Made by a program: the position numbers and the translations under genes. The notes beneath the pieces were generated by a model. The model ran no database searches. It was not told where the DNA came from and was given only the letters and a program-made list of their open reading frames with translations. From DAOUBP01 sp034432655 (lineage in GTDB: Bacteria; Chloroflexota; Anaerolineae; CG2-30-64-16): a stretch of DNA of 23,402 nucleotides. The stretch covers positions 1 to 23,402 of the forward strand of contig DAOUBP010000018.1 of the NCBI GenBank assembly GCA_034432655.1, in the 5' to 3' direction. Below are positions 21,701 through 21,891 of the stretch, in pieces; the first letter of the stretch is position 1; the number at the start of each line of letters is the position of its first letter.

Positions 21701-21891
21701 TCATGCATGGTCACGTTTTTCACCATCAGACATTCCTGCCTTTAGTCATGACTCATCCCGGCGCTGCGCCGGATAGGGTGGAGGAACGTCCCGGCGCAGC
21801 TGACGGCAGCGTTACCGTTTGGGGGAATGGGTTTCGCTTTTGGCAAGAGGGGCAAGGCCGTTCAACCCGGCCCCATCCAGCGCCTCCATAA
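655..21891 (+). CDS. Giant secreted multidomain surface protein (about 7,078 residues)
   Basis: An uninterrupted frame of about 21.2 kb encodes a protein in the 700-800 kDa range. The start at 655 (or 652) is chosen from the GGGAGG site and the signal peptide beginning MKPHSLTRW. Modules in order by window position: LolA/LppX-like domain (760-1491), two membrane helices (1552-1677), DxDxDG repeats (1882-2290), beta-rich region, hydrophobic helices (4441-4884), DxDxDG repeats (5686-6060), LamG 1-5 (6124-10395), Ig-like domains, LamG 6-8 (11236-13239), P-domain, CARDB, SbsA-like Ig, FG-GAP and cadherin-like block (13891-17331) inside an LVIVD propeller, Ig/FN3-like domains, DOMON-like segment, DUF11-like domain, second P-domain (20728-21195), and C-terminal FLPxxM repeats. 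I see no catalytic domain. The likely role is adhesion or extracellular scaffolding, probably membrane-tethered. The last 80 bp overlap the convergent regulator gene. Confidence 0.95.
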   Translation: MKPHSLTRWSYVLAAAVLLLMMALIPQQASHARSSSAEEEVQAAWQRAQRAGAYRFATEILQTTYPAPALVNVGRSSRQDRLRIEGEISLPDRTLLMTLWQDGGSALNARDGIEVRVEGDRAYGHAPGEPWQEIPDFSGAFAPDNDLLAYLAGVKDVRREETSAPSALTPGYTRYSFEVDGPAFASYLRDQMERYLAEKGELPPGLTLESSSLYRGVTGEGQIWVDNDGLPLRLFVHLTYPPEKTGERVEAQIQTDFSGFNRERLAVAPSPWERLAGALNLPRTLEYGRGAASPQRAAGQAGLFLAHLGLMAVLITQSRSKRVYAVFAVSLTLMMVFTPLLQSHQVAAFGERQAARRAALEEQQAVREVEEALQASDWDPQRDPLLTPVIAAQTSDGGGLGDGIICTDQEKAADTDQDGLSDCQERRYGTQPNNPDTDGDGLRDGWEVLRLGTDPKDPDSDGDLIGDGLEVAGFLYRGKMWYSDPNDADTDKDGRPDSEECPERRTAEGVTPDPTLACRDTDADGISDLFDPDSDNDGVPDKIDLSPLTILPSPGEGHFTRDNPFNLVVNHVSQRADQSGTYYPVFVDFQLRPVNGDHLAYALNVLDWPSGDQDGQIQRRSGNDSTLGSTMPPQERAADPRVDNGDLRLIPMLEIQMDGGNNIPLALTNPQTTIHLRGEDWVNPATGYQPWISATIHLLQNGNDISLSFNLEGQTPVERIGIYRGTCMGGGDLAYQWENVSGGTATITNRNLVSLADGEHVIALEKAGHTAACASLGDLPNAGTDKMIDPAPLSAYGITARDKDKAGTVLVYVPLNIVPDESGGGRVAFSARMPYQPRQANLGGAQQVRVVWLVQMLTDQCRPIPSAYTGEAGDWCNYDTSWLLDHTDIVHVYGEDWFLTGLSVREDHGLDVAIAWEDPAPTTPSPVPYGDSLWALANHLQDAFVSGRDQDQNGIRDLGVVTVADGGTVAETSIAGRFDSPVAPSVTITDRMGIPLTATLQVANFSYATQDEIARIMMTETVKILRDNFGLYTSLNPTLLFAREERYRIASLDMADFRTINGNTLALDLGSGDTKRPVETLAILSWAPYRYRDGAWQAYPMKEYWDLLEVNLKGRFKLDPALGDIAADVQQGQVLMAQALYLSLFLGRVGLVAMNGQPVYEYNPQETDTSLLDATLASFWLYGDYLQGRIQEVAEEAAEKFTEFLEFEALFVGMEGVTSCSKAEKFLVLLGEARSAVGEKASNFRTMFDKMAERADRLEAAESAIMLVGAVIGVTLTILYLTLKNETAALVIEIAARTITLAMAVYEAVKTIVKAVQRTLDEVTKATMAAGVVGLVIGVVVAFAAFIVAAAIGHVSVGSIAFNSALAGAIAYVIGSVIMFAIGLIPVAGQIIVAVITAIDALIYVICAAVPKDKLADTKAGQWFCQGISGLVSEAVKWFIYGATVMVDFEAQDRLAFSRFDHALVWPEKGMSVNNQLVYSVSLTNTINLVGIPIDWKAASYAWQYNDSNLKSSTFEYAWQSEAQDIHVDQEGHDLINLNGQDKTGYSWQSSTGTRPFYITPAAASDGVTLTQAGLNQSLSLYLAEGYAVPAQECFIVFNAANPLCYAPPTSYAPYVCLIPVCHVRTERGTHNINLGQYFVFDVFPATLDEFYQAVGKDGGYSLAWGQSGETTFARQRDFDGDGLLNPVDGGSDPDDSRWDTDGDGLSDLFEFQHGSDPTLFDSDADGLSDAEELRLDTDPRRRDSDGDGLTDKEEVDGWEFVYAFASNGTQLRTRVTSDPLTSDTDADGLNDFKEKVYGFNPRVWQEATVLGMEAGAWEVNAPGLLLRFEEPALSQSFADSSGYGNSAICTGKACPTAGVDGKYGTALQFLGDDWLSLGHSRVNALRNTLTVAAWIKPADLSGLHKIVATARTKSNNGFGFGTDGTNLRFTTFGVRDYTPGGIGLQPNQWYHVAAVMDSNNAVTFYLDGKNMGRVTHDAPANADTDDVLLIGATTLVGSADASEQFKGLIDEVVVFDRALTQQEIYMLMAAHYNPNDLFVRPGDTVYYTSTLSNRLYDRYAQGLFSLATTAPAVFSQINVLPRTFVFQPLQATTFSGNVQVSDNVNASQSVSLTQVADALITDWREQSNFAEMWLPLDEPGGATTFADQSGSLPPANGTCAGSACPTRQEAGYFDYAVEFNGNQFITLPDTDRLGLRDSSFSVSVWIKGSDFSGSGAEHDKSILGTDYDGVNNKVLHLVIRDGMPYMGFYGNDLNSNFALQPNVWYHVVFRYDKDLGEQSIYINGELKNKRTGAAAFQGEGTVYLGRSRGGYGFEGWIDDVRIFRRALTLDEIRALHSKPVMHLQFENKIDLYSSYFLDASGLGNHGVCIYGVSCPENTVGIQGQGAARFRGSDYLSVVPGPSLDMRDGQFTMAAWVYPENSGNSTFDDHVQGILGNYTGYGDTNVTSAGGEKSSYPSLMRVGRKLRFGFGTGSEWVSFTTANDVLTANAWNHVVLTFGPRYKTDGTFDQNRAMLYVNNQLVADWGLGNRFPTASPSQLWVGRASKQGQVYIDAFKVLNVADASPHCEIYLTWDGNKICTNTGTPQNENCIWENLGENSMVDVSLSKTFDNWATLQAWESDGGPSSDDPLCNAGSTDCTNSPYTFSTHQPSRPLWFDWQGDGSSLEDHTAIRLHVEYTNPTIPFRGKMDDLVIYKRALNADEVQELYFSASTALHLRLDDPPGSRSFENAVSVNRQSDAFCTGNTCPTAGVAGRINQAALFDGTSNVLNTGLILDQSDTSKGATMMAWVYPNSTSGDYHIVVSTDDGGWDWTLARHGRTWRVFNGDGSLDTGATVDVNRWQHIAAVFEPGVGTRFYKNGVLVKTDATIGYDTSTAPVAIGNKPGNNFNFDGAIDDVRIFNRALSTDDIQALYKLAPVFQMPLDEQPGATTFTDVAGGLTSTPCQVVRNCASVTFQDLVCHAQDDNDSYGDGGAGEFIIWLGDYRVWEGQNITARAEPYPINVTRQLCANVSGEVWEFDRTSAYQYDYDDLGAFTVDVTRPGVFSQRFQQAGDDVTLDWAVSDPYDWTTCPAADTAGQVGRAAEFDGVDDAISVPYTSTMDLPIFTVGAWVQPRDVITSHAQMLINKGTNYKLYISPGGMTVTLEAVLYYQDHGCPHESTRVNSTAPLLMNQWNHVVGTFDGKALKIYVNGYEQGSTTTTNTPAACTSSDSLEIGGGGSQAFHGRLDEITLYNRALTASEVRDLFLYQGKLVEERSSHSITIDKEAPISVLRSYTSTFPYMANKDTVMHVEAHDPTSGVELVEMGVNGVWGSPPNRLDVPPCLDAVGGSAWCPTFDPTRLGGEGVYTLQTRATDRVGIQETPTRTYTLYVDDTPPQVTAGWSGNVLGAALHPTRPNTWRVRLNGTVQDPTIRGSSGVAGSGIPSDGVWVTLQPAQSGPAGNTSQQAEVTGHTWSIDYALVGAMPTGRYTVTITARDRVGNESIADLGVVQVDATAPAADLNTWTVPTTTLTATLPLTGVVSELPALADTLLRLHLEEEAGSVIFRDSSGLNHHGSCVGSACPLAAVTGQYGRALRFDGTDDVVRISHSAINELQSGFSIAAWISPAQLSGTQYIVAAARTSSDNGFGFGLNGASLRFTSFGVGDYDLSGVSLQPNRWTHVAAVMDGENAVTFYVDGIARGTVTHTVSLNADTDDELLVGTTTAAGSSVTDGPFNGRIDELVVVGRALAADEVRALAQSQAVGVDGVQIAFRPDLPGSPFYNEKPLPSQILHVPLDDQPDENGVLSFRDISGHVLDGVCEGEACPTTNGQAGRAGSAAHFDGLQDYVRFSNSAANQVSSGFTVMAWMKAGQLSGFRPILATARTHSDNGFAFGTNDTGLRLWAFGSQQYDAPGVTLVPNVWYHVAAVVTGDGSLVFYVNGQYAPTVPYTSAALPDTDDDLLIGGMTEVGAASPSTFFAGLLDDVRVLNTALNEVQIRALYLSASDGLVLTLPFEESRLVDGSTVTDDSDWHHNGTLHTGDVTNKAVAGNVGAYALQFDGLDDSVSVPDSPALDLDTFSVGVWVFPTEVKSQLQPLIAKGSVGGKHNYGMFIQQNSDRVYLSLQDGGCSTSYTYVTAHGLNFNRWNYVMVTYDGARLKAYINGEAEALGDLSVRLCRNDLPITLGQVPGTLPFTGKLDDVRIYSRALSELEVKALYQSGWRAATVTPGVTGSNLATWNAQIPEGLEGAYALDLRGVDAAGHPDSSAQTRRVLNGEIDTLAPRVNLTRQTIGSNYLFTTIAQDWNLTEDGFSSPCGPGSVTTRDNYQSPWYLSASGQTSAREQRLYQLTAQCYVPIAASLGEIGAYDTPGQSYGVAISDTYALVADGPAGLQVIDVSDPTRPQLSGHLDMGTSASGVAMVTMPPPQATPYLWSTYRFARDGYGIGTDPLDIAINVPDAGTLQDIRVRLRLEPGTGSGQARVMLISPDGTQILLHQTDTRPTYGSGPTDCSRCNMVEFDDAATTPIGAGTSPFVGPFRPEQSLWSLNGHSTAGTWMVRFEGFFGSRLYCIALDILREPDMAQAPTPSSTVALMVDGIVTDRAHTPGKGAGLMAPCRLQDPAPPAQTDLPDLVIDSIVAQPASLDLNQPFVVTVTVRNAGTAAAGASTTGIHLDELPIPEQCLGWACVDTPPLGAGESVAITATHPGFARPGQHGIFVGVDELGLVAEANEDNNIAGPSIVTVPFFTVTATSPAGNGHMIARHGVISATFSQPVSITTVSTRTFTVYGRQTGVYTGTYAGGPVRFDAARDFKPGEELVANLSMALRSTDGEYLVPYAWQFRAAVTGGTGVFTDSGQLLGNQTTTAVALGDVDGDGDLDVLTTGYPSNTLWLNSGGVWTDSHQDLGSGAHAVALGDLDGDGDLDAFVGYGGFYDDIPNRVLLNTGGVFTDSGQSLGNDKTLAVALGDLDGDGDLDALVGDDSHSKILLNNGAGVFSESPWLEEHFGQTTAVALGDLDGDGDLDAMIAIWAQDVQVWLNDGRGFLGDEPVQSLGIGAYTLTLGDVDGDGDLDAVMVFSAGAGNQVWLNDGTGRFSDSGQRLYDRPTYTVALGDLDGDGDLDAFFGHGGEVGEPNTVWLNHGNGAFTDSNQRLGGGGATVVGLGDLDGDGDLDAFVGNSEADTVWINNANAPLAHDDTFTVPEGSRNNQLDVLANDTDADGDALRIVAVGAPTHGTVSIGVSGLYLFFTPTQYFSGTAVFTYTVSDPGGLTDTALVTVTVAGINDPPIARDDVDTTNEDIPKAMDVLSNDSDPDGQMPFLWAVTTPAHGSAAIIGSAVVYTPSADWSGTDGFTYTISDGTLTDTARVTVTVVPVNDAPQFTTGPDQTVLEDSGQHVVTGWATNIRPGPATATDEVGQALTFTLTNTNPSLFSVQPQLDVSGTLTFSLAANAFGHAVVTATLHDDGGTANGGADTSLPQTFGITVTDINDPPTLAPIPDRTVSAGVPDQVILSGISAGPNETQPLTVTAGSTNPVLIPQPTVLYVSPNTNGALRFTATEGESGVARIVVTVTDGLSETVRSFQVTVSALPARTYALIADASRLLRVVDVTNPAHPQLTSTYNGNGVGLDVAALGQYAFVAAGYDGLRVLDISYNPPVEVAVYATLWPVRGITIAGTRAYLANDMAGLQVLDVSNPTCPRFLGRYDTPGYAASVVVSGTLAYVADEGAGLRIIDVSDPSMPTEIGAYLPPGGLANDVVISGSLAYVVGYGLHVVDVSDPQHPQTVRSIITPPGFPYSNLSQGIAISGERGYLAARTQGLRVVNLGGVAPSARACDRFGRCTIVAATSLQSTAQTAALALQATGQAGDPSAAIWNVPPVLVSTDAISITGQASALSHTLYSLVVSVDSAIIYSDTWANGALTRTLWATSWTPSGEGAHALKATVTDWSGHTASDVFTVTLDTLPPEINITPTVLTSTHYHQPRMLDLTGLVTDTGGIQSVQVTVEQDGVSYPASVQGNTWRLSWYLGQSPLPDGQAYTVTARVTDVAMRTAQVTGMVWADVVPPTPVVIAMSSNGRSVAPGDTVRTISPTLVAAWTASSDGSGLSDYLVDWITIITNTQHTLRNTQYPTRTSPFDPGDGQKVSVRVGSQDSYGQQRWQSWGPVYVDSPRTPDYVPLNDRDGIYRGWMDSGCTLVGVDRRVKQTAQEGSALSAGQKFYVTWNAEALRLAWTGANWNDDGDLFIYLDTQPGGATQVYNPYTATSSSIIHLPGVTPTSTANAMTADYAVWVQDSATAALLRWDGGDWVSSTLLTADQYRFASDVNDGQTDLYLPFALLGITDPPHASLGLVAFATEPGALRLWATQPGANPVNSPRVIETDAYAGNAYEFALSQHYQWNGLGAGLCPNAQYKDADLRVKVSATPAGNAYGFSGDNLFWLWRLLLGDKTPDVTSLMDWLSDNPPVGAGQRITYTLHYRNQGADTATGVYADVTAHDALRLSGGGNRMALPPHDMGPGEEYTATFSAVVDPGASTLPWASVEIAIYDATHTPSGPPLERLWVDHHVDRSVPQFMDIQQPAYVLRAGRNLLQGYVYDDSPVPTMTLHLAGRSPLICPDATPQDGQWSCILDATGSSDGDTFQVSLQATDSFGQSNAPTSPQTFVVDTIPPTVTLDLTMSQMLPGGVVKGSAYPLFGQVLDNHGLGRVEACLEGSRCVPADVQLTGADTVHVYEDVPAPPITINNATTCAGGEIVRTFVVTDRFAIGEVSVGLDIEHTHRDDVRVDLESPSHTRVRLLSDDGLVGTNYRDYDVLLTDAAVSPYNARHDDDVLPPFYDREARPYESLRAFRGQPSAGVWTLYICDANPSADHGFYHRASLTLKPQPERTTPRSGDWSFTVHNTGDLDYVQQTVSIYGVDLAGNRTAEPLVVNVTVDNVPPVLTVTQWVSAAVFKPSVRVLSGLAHDGGQVAQIAVLVQTPERVYQELATWNGEAWQFNLQPASLGRYILWVRAYDLAGNVTLAGPYAVDITPPHQVFLPVIMRNHTPAYRIFLPAVMHGHVFHHQTFLPLVMTHPGAAPDRVEERPGAADGSVTVWGNGFRFWQEGQGRSTRPHPAPP
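760..1491 (+). other. LolA/LppX-like N-terminal extracytoplasmic domain
   Basis: About 240 residues of beta-rich sequence. It contains the run GQIWVDNDGLPLRLFVHL and ends with QIQTDFSGFN, a pattern seen in LolA/LppX-type lipoprotein domains where a 'G..WVD...GLP.R' strand pair is typical. The family assignment is by eye and tentative. It sits between the signal peptide and the membrane helices, so it should face outside. Confidence 0.4.
1552..1677 (+). other. Two transmembrane helices with a positively charged short loop
   Basis: Hydrophobic stretches at about 1552-1602 (GLFLAHLGLMAVLI) and 1621-1677 (VYAVFAVSLTLMMVF) are separated by QSRSKR. By the positive-inside rule this loop is cytoplasmic. 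Both the N-terminal domain and the remaining ~6,700 residues would then be outside. A charged helix-forming stretch rich in A, E, R and Q (1693-1780) follows the second helix. Confidence 0.7.
1882..2290 (+). repeat. Thrombospondin type 3-like calcium-binding repeats, cluster 1
   Basis: Six DxDxDG-type loops occur: DTDQDGLSD, DTDGDGLRD, DSDGDLIGD (irregular), DTDKDGRPD, DTDADGISD and DSDNDGVPD. In thrombospondin type 3 repeats such loops bind calcium and stiffen the chain. An isolated similar loop (DQDQNGIRD) occurs later at 3499-3525. Confidence 0.85.
2291..4190 (+). other. Unassigned beta-rich region of the giant protein
   Basis: About 630 residues that I cannot assign to a family. The sequence has alternating hydrophobic strands, few predicted helices and several tryptophans, and includes a DQDQNG loop at 3499-3525. 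It joins the first calcium-repeat cluster to the hydrophobic block. Confidence 0.4.
4441..4884 (+). other. Internal block of about five hydrophobic helices
   Basis: Hydrophobic segments lie at about 4441-4500, 4516-4590, 4639-4713, 4747-4815 and 4816-4884. An amphipathic charged helical stretch precedes them (4204-4437). The fourth and fifth segments are joined by GLIPVAGQ. Such a block is unexpected in the middle of an extracellular protein and may insert in, or pack against, a membrane. Segment two is more amphipathic than the rest. Confidence 0.7.
4990..5680 (+). other. Unassigned beta domain after the hydrophobic block
   Basis: About 230 residues rich in aromatic and polar strands (many W, Y, N, Q), with a cysteine cluster around 5437-5525. 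It leads directly into the second calcium-repeat cluster. No family recognised. Confidence 0.35.
5686..6060 (+). repeat. Thrombospondin type 3-like calcium-binding repeats, cluster 2
   Basis: Five loops occur: DFDGDGLLN, DTDGDGLSD, DSDADGLSD, DSDGDGLTD and DTDADGLND. Spacing and flanking E-E/L-x-x-x-T-D-P segments match cluster 1. This probably forms a rigid calcium-loaded stalk before the LamG array. Confidence 0.85.
6124..6744 (+). other. LamG domain 1
   Basis: Concanavalin-like LamG signature: LLLRFEEP start, DSSGYGN, the cysteine pair CTGKACP (6202-6222), a G.A..F strand, VAAWIKP, WYHVAAVMD, FYLDG, and ending GLIDEVVVFDRALTQQEI. Length about 207 residues. Closest to LamG 6 and 7. Confidence 0.85.
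7051..7668 (+). other. LamG domain 2
   Basis: Begins MWLPLDEPGG, carries the cysteine pair CAGSACP, the strand VSVWIKG, WYHVVFRYD, and ends with WIDDVRIFRRALTLDEI. Length about 206 residues. The preceding linker (6760-7020) contains an RPGDTVYYTSTLSN segment typical of Ig/DUF11-like domains. Confidence 0.85.
7675..8781 (+). other. LamG domain 3, interrupted by a C2-like insert
   Basis: The N-terminal part runs from VMHLQFENK through DASGLGNHG, the cysteine pair, MAAWVYP, WNHVVLTFG and LWVGR. The last strands (PFRGKMDDLVIYKRAL) follow only after an insert at about 8311-8694. Without the insert the domain is about 241 residues, slightly long for this array. Confidence 0.8.
8311..8694 (+). other. 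C2-like guest domain A, nested in LamG 3
   Basis: It starts near FKVLNVADASPHCEIYLTW and contains the acidic segment LQAWESDGG followed by SSDDPLC. It shares the order E-I/F-Y/I-L/I-x-W...E-x-D...D-D-x-L with guest domain B. The C2-like label rests on the strand pattern and acidic loop only. Confidence 0.5.
8791..9393 (+). other. LamG domain 4
   Basis: ALHLRLDDPPG start, cysteine pair CTGNTCP, MMAWVYPN, WQHIAAVFE, FYKNGVLV and terminal AIDDVRIFNRALSTDDI. About 201 residues, uninterrupted. Confidence 0.85.
9403..10395 (+). other. LamG domain 5, interrupted by a C2-like insert
   Basis: Begins VFQMPLDEQPG and resumes after the insert at CPAADTAGQVGRAAEFDG, then VGAWVQP, WNHVVGTFDG, IYVNGYE and RLDEITLYNRALTASEV. 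The insert lies between the two cysteines that form the C...CP pair in the other LamG copies. Without it the domain is about 214 residues, matching its neighbours. Confidence 0.8.
9502..9852 (+). other. C2-like guest domain B, nested in LamG 5
   Basis: About 117 residues from SVTFQDLVCHAQDDNDSYG to VSDPYDW. It has an acidic DDNDSYGDGG loop, EFIIWLGDYRVW, then VWEFDRT and DYDDLG. These elements resemble a calcium-binding C2-like beta sandwich and align in order with guest A. Confidence 0.5.
10399..11225 (+). other. Ig-like domains between the two LamG groups
   Basis: Junctions of the type D-x-x-x-P (IDKEAPIS, VDDTPPQVT, VDATAPAADL) separate beta domains ending in A-T/R-D-R-V-G motifs. This is the usual boundary pattern of tandem bacterial Ig-like domains. 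The last one is continued after LamG 6 and again after LamG 8. Confidence 0.7.
11236..11868 (+). other. LamG domain 6
   Basis: TLLRLHLEEEAG start, CVGSACP, IAAWISP, WTHVAAVMDG, FYVDG and RIDELVVVGRALAADEV. About 211 residues. Very similar to LamG 1, sharing ARTxSxNGFGFG and NADTDD. Confidence 0.85.
11956..12600 (+). other. LamG domain 7
   Basis: ILHVPLDDQ start, CEGEACP, VMAWMKAG, WYHVAAVV, FYVNGQY and LLDDVRVLNTALNEVQI. About 215 residues; same subgroup as LamG 1 and 6 (ARTHSDNGFAFG). Confidence 0.85.
12601..13239 (+). other. LamG domain 8
   Basis: DGLVLTLPFEE start, ALQFDGLDDSVSVPD, VGVWVFPT, WNYVMVTYDG, AYINGEA and KLDDVRIYSRALSELEV. It lacks the C-x-G-x-x-CP pair present in LamG 1-4, 6 and 7. 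Closest to LamG 5 in the second half. Confidence 0.85.
13243..13650 (+). other. Ig-like segments: end of one split domain and first half of another
   Basis: WRAATVTPGV...GLEGAYALDLRGVDAAGHPD completes the Ig-like domain begun near 11120. After TLAPRVNLT a new Ig-like domain begins (TTIAQDWNLTEDG, SPCGPG, RLYQLTAQC) and stops at 13650. Its last strand appears to be ARACDRFGRCTIV at 18052-18090. Confidence 0.55.
13651..13842 (+). repeat. First LVIVD repeat of a split propeller
   Basis: GEIGAYDTPG, GVAISDTYALVADGPAGLQ and VIDVSDP (motif at 13750-13779) form one LVIVD beta-propeller repeat. The next strand should follow GVAMV (ending 13842) but instead a large guest block begins. The remaining six repeats resume near 17338. 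Confidence 0.7.
13891..14313 (+). other. Proprotein convertase P-domain 1
   Basis: DIAINVPDAGTLQDIRVRLRL, VMLISPDGTQILL, SLWSLNGHSTAGTWMVRF and LYCIALDIL follow the P/Homo B domain order: a strand pair, a 'SP.GT...L' loop, then 'G.WtL.v.D'-like strands. P-domains usually accompany subtilase or other peptidases; none is present here. Confidence 0.7.
14461..14805 (+). other. CARDB domain
   Basis: LPDLVIDSIVAQPASLDLNQ, VTVTVRNAGTAAAG and VDELGLVAEANEDNN are the hallmark elements of a CARDB (CARDB/APHP-like) adhesion beta sandwich: 'PDLvv', 'v.N.G...a', and the terminal 'v.E.nE.NN'. Confidence 0.85.
14806..15111 (+). other. SbsA-like Ig domain
   Basis: FFTVTATSPAGNGHMIARHG, ISATFSQPVS, FTVYGRQTGVYTG and LSMALRSTDGEYL, ending YAWQFRAAV. 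The order 's.P.....v.v..tf..pv......f.v.g...g...g......p...F.pg' is typical of SbsA/Big_5-type Ig domains in surface proteins. Confidence 0.7.
15118..16140 (+). repeat. Seven FG-GAP/VCBS repeats forming a complete integrin-like propeller
   Basis: GDxDGDGDLD occurs seven times at 15181, 15316, 15469, 15613, 15757, 15904 and 16057, with spacing of 135-153 bp (45-51 residues). Each copy is followed by a (V)WLN or LLN strand. Seven is the blade number of integrin-alpha FG-GAP propellers, and the acidic loop is the calcium site. The 30-bp DNA units are nearly identical between copies. Confidence 0.9.
16141..17331 (+). repeat. Four cadherin-like/tandem-95-type beta domains
   Basis: Boundaries carry the INDPP / VNDAP / INDPP motif (about 16417, 16690 and 17029). 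The first two domains have the classic DVLANDTDADGD and DVLSNDSDPDG segments and F-T-Y-T-V/I-S-D endings. The third and fourth are more divergent (TVLEDSGQ; PDRTVSAG). These are calcium-dependent rod domains common in bacterial adhesins. Confidence 0.8.
17338..18045 (+). repeat. LVIVD repeats 2-7, rest of the split propeller
   Basis: The motif recurs at 17371 (LLRVVDVTNP), 17497 (GLRVLDIS), 17620 (GLQVLDVSNP), 17746 (GLRIIDVSDP), 17869 (GLHVVDVSDP) and 18013 (GLRVVNLGG). The spacing is 123-126 bp except for the last at 144 bp. With the repeat at 13750 the total is seven, a full propeller. Confidence 0.85.
18046..19080 (+). other. Ig/FN3-like domains
   Basis: ARACDRFGRC closes the split Ig domain. 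Two further Ig-like domains follow with boundaries at TLPPEIN and VVPPTPV, then an FN3-like domain (LVAAWTASSDGSGLSDYLVDW, VRVGSQDSYGQ). The FN3-like domain contains the short DNA repeat insertion at 18909-18950. Confidence 0.6.
18909..18950 (+). repeat. Short ACGCAACAC-type repeat inside the coding sequence
   Basis: TACGCAACAC occurs exactly at 18909-18918 and 18923-18932. It overlaps ACGCAATAC (18931-18939) and is followed by ACACGCAC (18943-18950). In protein it gives an unusual T/N/Q/H/R-rich stretch within an FN3-like domain. Simple repeats of this ACGCAATAC kind are, to my knowledge, frequent in Chloroflexota genomes; that link is from memory. Confidence 0.5.
19081..19780 (+). other. 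DOMON/CBM9-like segment
   Basis: YVTWNAEALRLAWTGANWN followed by GDLFIYLDTQPGG resembles the 'yv.wd...LyLa..g......gdlfiylDt.pGG' strand pattern of DOMON/CBM9-type sugar- or haem-binding folds. The segment ends in a cysteine-containing coil. Tentative assignment. Confidence 0.35.
19936..20220 (+). other. DUF11/CARDB-like domain
   Basis: VGAGQRITYTLHYRNQGADTA followed by TGVYADVTAHDAL and MGPGEEYTATFSAVVDPGA is the DUF11-like order: 'v..G..itYt....N.G...a..v.v.......' with a closing 'G....t....v'. Confidence 0.6.
20560..21345 (+). other. Ig-like domain split by P-domain 2
   Basis: IPPTVTLDL begins the Ig domain, which runs to GRVEACLEGSRCVPADV (about 20709). It resumes at SGDWSFTVHNTGDL (from about 21214), continues through VSIYGVDLAGNRT and ends before VDNVPPVLTV. 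The P-domain occupies the gap. Confidence 0.55.
20728..21195 (+). other. Proprotein convertase P-domain 2
   Basis: VVTDRFAIGEVSVGLDIEHTH, RDDVRVDLESPSHTRVRLL and the late SAGVWTLYICDANPSADHG are strong P-domain elements: 'i.h....Dl.v.L.SP.GT...L' and 'G.W.L.v.D...gd.G'. About 156 residues. As with P-domain 1, no peptidase accompanies it. Confidence 0.85.
21640..21765 (+). repeat. Three 45-bp C-terminal repeats encoding FLPxxM
   Basis: FLPVIM, FLPAVM and FLPLVM begin at 21643, 21688 and 21733, exactly 45 bp (15 residues) apart. Short [FY]LPL[VI]-type motifs near the C-terminus are, to my knowledge, common on secreted Chloroflexota proteins, usually as a single copy. A sorting or anchoring role is plausible but unproven. 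Confidence 0.7.
21763..21800. terminator. GC-rich hairpin between the convergent gene ends
   Basis: GCTGCGCCGG (21763-21772) and CCGGCGCAGC (21791-21800) form a perfect 10-bp stem with an 18-base loop. It begins 11 bases after the stop codon of the minus-strand regulator, and lies just after the FLPLVM motif of the giant gene, inside its reading frame. No T-run follows on either strand, so it is not a canonical intrinsic terminator. Confidence 0.4.

Noticed and set aside
21643..21750. FLPVIM/FLPAVM/FLPLVM as a sortase LPXTG signal.
   Set aside because: There is no T-G, no following hydrophobic helix and no positive tail. The motif is better compared with the Chloroflexota C-terminal [FY]LPL[VI] type.
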